A model generated the notes under the pieces. The model ran no database searches. It worked only from the letters and a program-made list of their open reading frames with translations, and was not told where the DNA came from. The translations under genes were made by a program, and so were the position numbers. DNA of 11,015 nucleotides from Gemmatimonadota bacterium (GTDB lineage: Bacteria > Gemmatimonadota > Gemmatimonadetes > Longimicrobiales > Gaopeijiaceae), in contig WGEM01000448.1 in the NCBI GenBank assembly GCA_015492755.1, forward strand, positions 1 through 11,015. The letters are read 5' to 3'. Of this stretch, positions 7,433-11,015 are shown piece after piece; position 1 is the first letter of the stretch, and each line of letters opens with the position of its first letter.

Positions 7433-8562
7433 GCCAGGACGTCGTCGTCGTCGGCTGCGGCATCGTCGGCGCCTCGGTGGCCTGGCACCTGGCGGAACGC
7501 GGCGCCTCGGTGACGGTGCTGGAGCGGGAGGCGGCGCCCGCCATGGGCTCCACGGGGCGCAGCGCGGCAGGCGTGCGTGTGCAGTTCACCATCGAGGCCA
7601 ACGTGCGCCTCTCGCTGTACTCCCTCCCGGTCTACCGGGAGTTCCGCGAGCGCTACGGGCACGACGTGGGCTACCGACCCATCGGGTACCTCCTCCTGGT
7701 GCCGCCGGAGCGCTGGGCGTCGCACCTGGATGCGGTACGGATCCAACACCGCTTGGGTGCGCCGGTGGAGGTCCTGACGCCCCGTGAGGCGGTGGCGTAC
7801 GTACCCTTCCGGACGGAAGGGCTGGCAGGCGCCACCTACGGGCCGTGGGACGGCGTCATCGACCCCCACCTGGCCACGCACGCGTGGGTCACCATGGCCC
7901 GGGAACGGGGCGTCCGCTTCCGCTTCGACGCGCCGGTGCGCCGCGTGCGGCGCTCGGGTTCAGGATGGCGCGTGGAGACCCCCACGGGTGCCGTGGCGTG
8001 CGGCTGGATGGTGAACGCCGCCGGTGCGTGGTCGGCTGAGGTGGCGGCGCTGGCGGGGCTGGAACTCCCTGTGGTTCCGAAGCGGGTACAGATCTTCCTC
8101 AGCGAGGCAGTGGACGACCCCCGCACCTACCCCCTCACCATCGACGTGGGGAGCGGGGTGTACCTGCGGAGTGAGGGCGAACGGATCCTCTTCGGGCTGG
8201 ACGACCCGGCGCAGGAGCCCGGATTCGCGGAGGGCCTGGAGCCGGCGTGGCTGGAGCACGTCCTGCGCACGGCGGTACGCCGTTTCCCCTGGTTCGCCGA
8301 TCTCGGCATCGACGTGCGCGGAAGCTGGTGGGGCTACTACGCCGTGACGCCGGACCACAGTCCCGTCATCGGGCCCCACCCCGACGCCGAAGGCTGGATC
8401 GATGCGTGCGGCTTCTCCGGACACGGGATCATGCACGCCCCCGCCACCGGACGCGCGGTGGCAGAGCTCATCTGCGGCGATGCCCCGGGCGAGGTGGACG
8501 TCTCCGCCTTCGGCCACGACCGCTTCACCCGGGATCACCCGGTGGAGGCCCACGTGTTCTGA
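7429..8562 (+). CDS. FAD-dependent oxidoreductase, DAO family (sarcosine/glycine oxidase-like)
   Basis: The 377-residue protein opens with a Rossmann dinucleotide motif ([10 protein letters not shown], Gly9, Gly11, Gly14) and an acidic residue, Glu32, at the end of the second strand. GSTGRSAAG follows, then NAAGAWS at 196-202. The C-terminal FAD-contact block [15 protein letters not shown]...[15 protein letters not shown] (301-341) is standard for D-amino-acid oxidase, sarcosine oxidase and glycine oxidase relatives, which oxidise amines or imino acids. The substrate is not determinable. There is no signal peptide, so it should act in the cytoplasm. No ATG, GTG or TTG lies at a suitable place: the frame runs open far upstream, and the first plausible start is CTG at 7429, forming a CTGA overlap with the cytochrome stop and having GAGGGGG 10 nt upstream. 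The next in-frame GTG, in ASVAWHL, would remove the FAD motif. Confidence 0.9.
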   Translation: MSQDVVVVGCGIVGASVAWHLAERGASVTVLEREAAPAMGSTGRSAAGVRVQFTIEANVRLSLYSLPVYREFRERYGHDVGYRPIGYLLLVPPERWASHLDAVRIQHRLGAPVEVLTPREAVAYVPFRTEGLAGATYGPWDGVIDPHLATHAWVTMARERGVRFRFDAPVRRVRRSGSGWRVETPTGAVACGWMVNAAGAWSAEVAALAGLELPVVPKRVQIFLSEAVDDPRTYPLTIDVGSGVYLRSEGERILFGLDDPAQEPGFAEGLEPAWLEHVLRTAVRRFPWFADLGIDVRGSWWGYYAVTPDHSPVIGPHPDAEGWIDACGFSGHGIMHAPATGRAVAELICGDAPGEVDVSAFGHDRFTRDHPVEAHVF

Positions 8563-8675
8563 GCTCGGCACCCGCGGGTGTCGGACCCGGGCGCGAGACG
8601 CTCCGGGTTGTGAGTTCCCGCGCCCGGCCCGAGCTTCAAACGACACGCGGTGACGCTGAAAACGGAGACGACGCA
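8563..8675. other. 113-bp spacer with a short palindrome
   Basis: No gene is visible between the FAD oxidoreductase and the iron-sulfur subunit. CACCCGCGGGTG (8569-8580) is a perfect 12-bp palindrome directly after the stop, extendable by three pairs including one G-T. A second weak stem pairs ACCCGG (8585-8590) with CCGGGT (8603-8608). They could attenuate read-through or process the transcript; neither is followed by a T-tract. No convincing promoter is seen, so I treat the four plus-strand genes as a probable single unit, with moderate confidence. Confidence 0.35.
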
Positions 8676-9188
8676 ATGGTGACGGTGACGCTCACGGTGA
8701 ACGGTGAGACGCGCACGGTGGAGGCCGCCGAGGACTCGCCACTCCTCTGGGTCATCCGCGACAAGCTCCACCTCACCGGCACGAAGTTCGGATGCGGCAT
8801 CGGGCAGTGCGGCGCGTGCACCGTGCACCTCAACGGCACGCCGGTGCGCTCGTGCCAGCTTCCTGTGACCGCCGCCGCCGGCGCCGAGATCCTCACCATC
8901 GAAGGGCTCTCCCCCGACGGGTCGCACCCGGTGCAGCGGGCGTGGGTGGAGGAGCAGGTTCCCCAGTGCGGCTACTGCCAGTCGGGACAGATCATGTCCG
9001 CCGTCGCCCTCCTGGCCCGCGATCCCCGACCCGACGACGACGCCATCGACGCCGCCATGAGCGGGAACGTCTGCCGGTGCGGTACCTACGGCGCCATCCG
9101 GCGGGCCATCCGGCGGGCGGCGGAGCTGAGGGCCGCCACGGCGGAAACCGACGGAGCCGGCGCGGGGCCGCAGGGAGGTGCCCGATGA
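8676..9188 (+). CDS. 2Fe-2S subunit of a xanthine dehydrogenase-family molybdenum hydroxylase (IorA-like)
   Basis: The 170-residue protein carries two [2Fe-2S] clusters. A plant-type ferredoxin cluster uses Cys40, 45, 48 and 60 ([16 protein letters not shown]...RSC). The helical domain cluster uses Cys98, 101, 133 and 135 (QCGYCQSGQ and CRCGTY). The arrangement and length match the small subunit of isoquinoline 1-oxidoreductase and related aldehyde dehydrogenases, which move electrons from the molybdenum site to an acceptor. The usual partner FAD subunit of classical xanthine dehydrogenases is absent, as in IorAB-type enzymes that use cytochromes. A GGAG ribosome binding site lies 8 nt before the ATG. 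The stop overlaps the large subunit's ATG (ATGA), so the two are translationally coupled. It has no signal peptide and probably leaves the cytoplasm bound to the Tat-tagged partner. The Ala/Gly-rich C-terminal tail after residue 150 is unusually plain. Confidence 0.95.
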   Translation: MVTVTLTVNGETRTVEAAEDSPLLWVIRDKLHLTGTKFGCGIGQCGACTVHLNGTPVRSCQLPVTAAAGAEILTIEGLSPDGSHPVQRAWVEEQVPQCGYCQSGQIMSAVALLARDPRPDDDAIDAAMSGNVCRCGTYGAIRRAIRRAAELRAATAETDGAGAGPQGGAR

Positions 9189-10991
9189 GCCCCAACGTGA
9201 ACCGCCGGACCTTCATCAAGGTGGTGGGTGTCGCCGGTGCCGGCCTCACCCTGGGCATCTCCTACCGTGCGCTGAAGGGACCGCCGCCGCTTGAGGTGGA
9301 CGCCGATTTCGCCCCCAACGCCTTCCTGCGTATCGACGCCGACGAGACCATCACCGTGGTGGTCCCCCGTTCCGAGATGGGCCAGGGCGTCTCCACGTCG
9401 CTGCCGCAGCTCCTGGCGGAGGAACTGGACGTGGCGCTGGAGCAGGTCTCCTTCGTCTTCGCGCCGGCCCACGAGGTCTACCGGGTCTCGGGGATGGGGA
9501 TGCAGGTCACCGGAGGGAGCACCAGCGTGCTGGAGTCCTTCGAGCCCTTCCGGCGCGCCGGAGCCACCGCCCGTTGGATGCTCCGCGAGGCGGCGGCGCG
9601 GCGGTGGGGCGTGGACGCCGACGCCCTCCGCACCGAGCGGGGCCGGGTCCTCCATCCGGACGGGACCACCGCGCTCAGCTACGGCGCACTGGCGGCGGAG
9701 GCCGCCGCACTGGAGGTCCCCGAGGACGTCCCGCTGAAGGATCCGTCGGAGTTCACGCTCATCGGCACCTCGCAGGCCCGCCTGGACGTGCCCGCCAAGA
9801 CCACCGGCGAAGCGGTCTTCGGCATCGACGCCGGCCCCCCCGACGCGGCGGTGGCGGTGGTGGCGCGCTGCCCGGTCTTCGGAGGGCGGGTACGCTCCTT
9901 CGATCCCGCTCCGGCGCTGGCGGTGCCGGGGGTGCGGGAGGTGGTGGAGCTGGAGCGCGGCATCGCCGTGGTGGCCGACGGCTACTGGGAGGCGAAAAAA
10001 GGTCGCGACGCGCTGGTGGTGGCGTGGGACGAAGGGCCCGGAGCGTCGCTGGACGACGCCGAGATCCGGCGTCGCATGGAGGCGGCGCTGGAGACGGAAG
10101 GAGGCGTCGTGCGCGACGAGGGCGACGTGGACGCGGCGCTGGCCGGCGCCGAGCGGGTGCTGCGGGCCACCTACGCGCTCCCGTACCTGGCGCATGCCAC
10201 CATGGAGCCCATGAACTGCACCGCGGCGGTGGAGGACGGTCGCTGCACCGTGTGGGCGCCCACCCAGTTCCAGGACGGCCCCGCCTTCGCCGGCGGGGGC
10301 GCCCGCCAGGCGGCGGCGCGCATGGCCGGCGTGGACGCCCACCGCACCACCGTCTACACCACCTTCCTGGGCGGCGGCTTCGGGCGTCGCGCCGAGGTGG
10401 ACTTCGTGGAGGAGGCGGCGGAGCTGGCGGCGAAGGTGGGCGGCGCGGTGAAGGTGGTGTGGTCCCGCGAGGACGACATGCGCCACGACTTCTACCGCCC
10501 CGCCTCCCTCCACCGTCTGGAGGCGGCGCTGGACCCCGACGGCCGTCCCGCGGCGTGGAAGCACGAGATCGCCAGCCAGTCCATCCTCGACGGAAAGATC
10601 CCGGGCTGGATCCCCCGCTTCGCGTTGCGCTGGGCGGGCGTCATGCCCGAGGGGGTGGATCCCACCACGGTGGAGGGTGCGGCGGATCAGCCCTACCGGG
10701 CGCCCCACGTCCGGGTGCGCGGCGCCAGGGTGGAGCTTCCCATTCCCGTGGGGTTCTGGCGGTCGGTGGGCCACTCCCACAACGCCTTCGTGGTGGAGTC
10801 GTTCATCGACGAGCTGGCCCACGCCGCAGGCGCCGACCCGCTGGACTACCGACTGGAGCTCCTGGAGGGACACCCGCGCCACCAGGGCGTGCTGCGCGCC
10901 GTGGCGGAGGCGGCGGACTGGGGCGGGCCCGTACCCGAGGGGAGGGCCAGGGGCCTCGCGGTTGCGGAGTCCTTCGGGTCATTCGTGGCCC
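9185..10991 (+). CDS. Molybdopterin-binding large subunit, IorB-like, Tat-exported (3' end missing)
   Basis: About 602 residues are genuine; the remaining C-terminal part is lost at the contig end. A twin-arginine signal ([19 protein letters not shown], residues 6-24) opens the protein. [19 protein letters not shown] (63-81) and [11 protein letters not shown] (105-115) follow, and then FLGGGFGRR (394-402), [18 protein letters not shown] (422-439) and [20 protein letters not shown] (521-540). These are hallmark blocks of the isoquinoline 1-oxidoreductase beta subunit and of aldehyde dehydrogenases that bind molybdopterin cytosine dinucleotide. Such enzymes hydroxylate N-heterocycles or oxidise aldehydes with water as the oxygen source. 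The C-terminal segment with the catalytic glutamate should lie beyond the edge. It starts in an ATGA overlap with the iron-sulfur subunit, with GGGAGGTG 4 nt upstream. The frame stays open past 10991, but those codons (VSYTHLT) are adapter, not gene. Confidence 0.93.
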
Positions 10992-11015
10992 CTGTCTCTT
11001 ATACACATCTGACGC
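10992..11015. other. Nextera/Tn5 mosaic-end sequencing adapter (artefact)
   Basis: CTGTCTCTTATACACATCT (10992-11010) is the exact reverse complement of the 19-bp Tn5 mosaic end used in Nextera libraries. GACGC follows, as in the read-1-side adapter. It is untrimmed library adapter at a contig end, not genome. Its translations include the artefact peptides MYKRQ on the minus strand and LSLIHI and VSYTHLT on the plus strand. Confidence 0.97.

Noticed and set aside
9995..10001. AAAAAAG run in the molybdenum subunit as a programmed frameshift site
   Set aside because: The frame reads AAA AAA GGT and continues intact with family-typical residues on both sides; the heptamer phase does not fit a standard -1 slippery site and no new frame is used.
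9086..10882. 598-codon minus-strand open frame opposite the molybdenum hydroxylase
   Set aside because: The plus strand carries unmistakable IorA and IorB motifs here; the antisense product has no recognisable domain.
10803..11006. Minus-strand small frame starting MYKRQ
   Set aside because: Its start codon lies within the Nextera adapter, and the rest is antisense to the molybdenum subunit.

Overview
The window is very GC-rich and densely coded, with GTG starts, start/stop overlaps and NNC/NNG-biased codons. Its gene types are a TonB-dependent receptor with an N-terminal carboxypeptidase-regulatory-like domain, a secreted S9 peptidase, a planctomycete-type cytochrome c, and a Tat-exported IorAB-like molybdenum hydroxylase. 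Together these indicate a Gram-negative, aerobic, scavenging bacterium. Gemmatimonadota is my best guess at the phylum, from gene style and composition only; Acidobacteriota or another high-GC outer-membrane phylum remains possible. The sequence looks like one end of a metagenomic or draft contig, because its last 24 bases are Nextera/Tn5 library adapter rather than genome.

Region by region. (1) Positions 1-1132, minus strand: a MacB/LolD-type ABC ATPase followed by a GTGA-overlapping FtsX/MacB-like permease that runs off the left edge. (2) 1162-1650, plus: a small lipoprotein with a probable BsuPI-like beta-sandwich domain, divergent from the ATPase with only 29 bp between the two start codons. 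(3) 1658-3928, minus: a complete secreted prolyl-oligopeptidase-family (S9) peptidase of 756 residues with a beta-propeller and an intact Ser-Asp-His triad. (4) 3929-4123: a divergent control region holding a candidate promoter and a 7-bp-arm inverted repeat just before the receptor's ribosome binding site. (5) 4124-6853, plus: a 909-residue TonB-dependent outer-membrane receptor, closed by a strong GC hairpin. (6) 7052 to the end, plus: a four-gene redox cluster of monohaem cytochrome c, FAD-dependent DAO-family oxidoreductase, 2Fe-2S subunit and molybdopterin subunit. The last gene is cut by the contig end.

How the genes may work together (inference). The receptor and the divergent exported peptidase could form an uptake and digestion pair for peptides or a peptide-like ligand. 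The downstream cluster looks like an oxidation module in which an exported IorAB-like hydroxylase could pass electrons to the co-encoded cytochrome c, while the cytoplasmic FAD enzyme handles a related amine or imino compound. The substrate cannot be read from the sequence. The points most worth checking are the adapter tail, the apparent CTG start codon of the FAD enzyme in a CTGA overlap, and the inverted repeat at the receptor promoter. I see no CRISPR, tRNA, rRNA, insertion sequence or phage gene.
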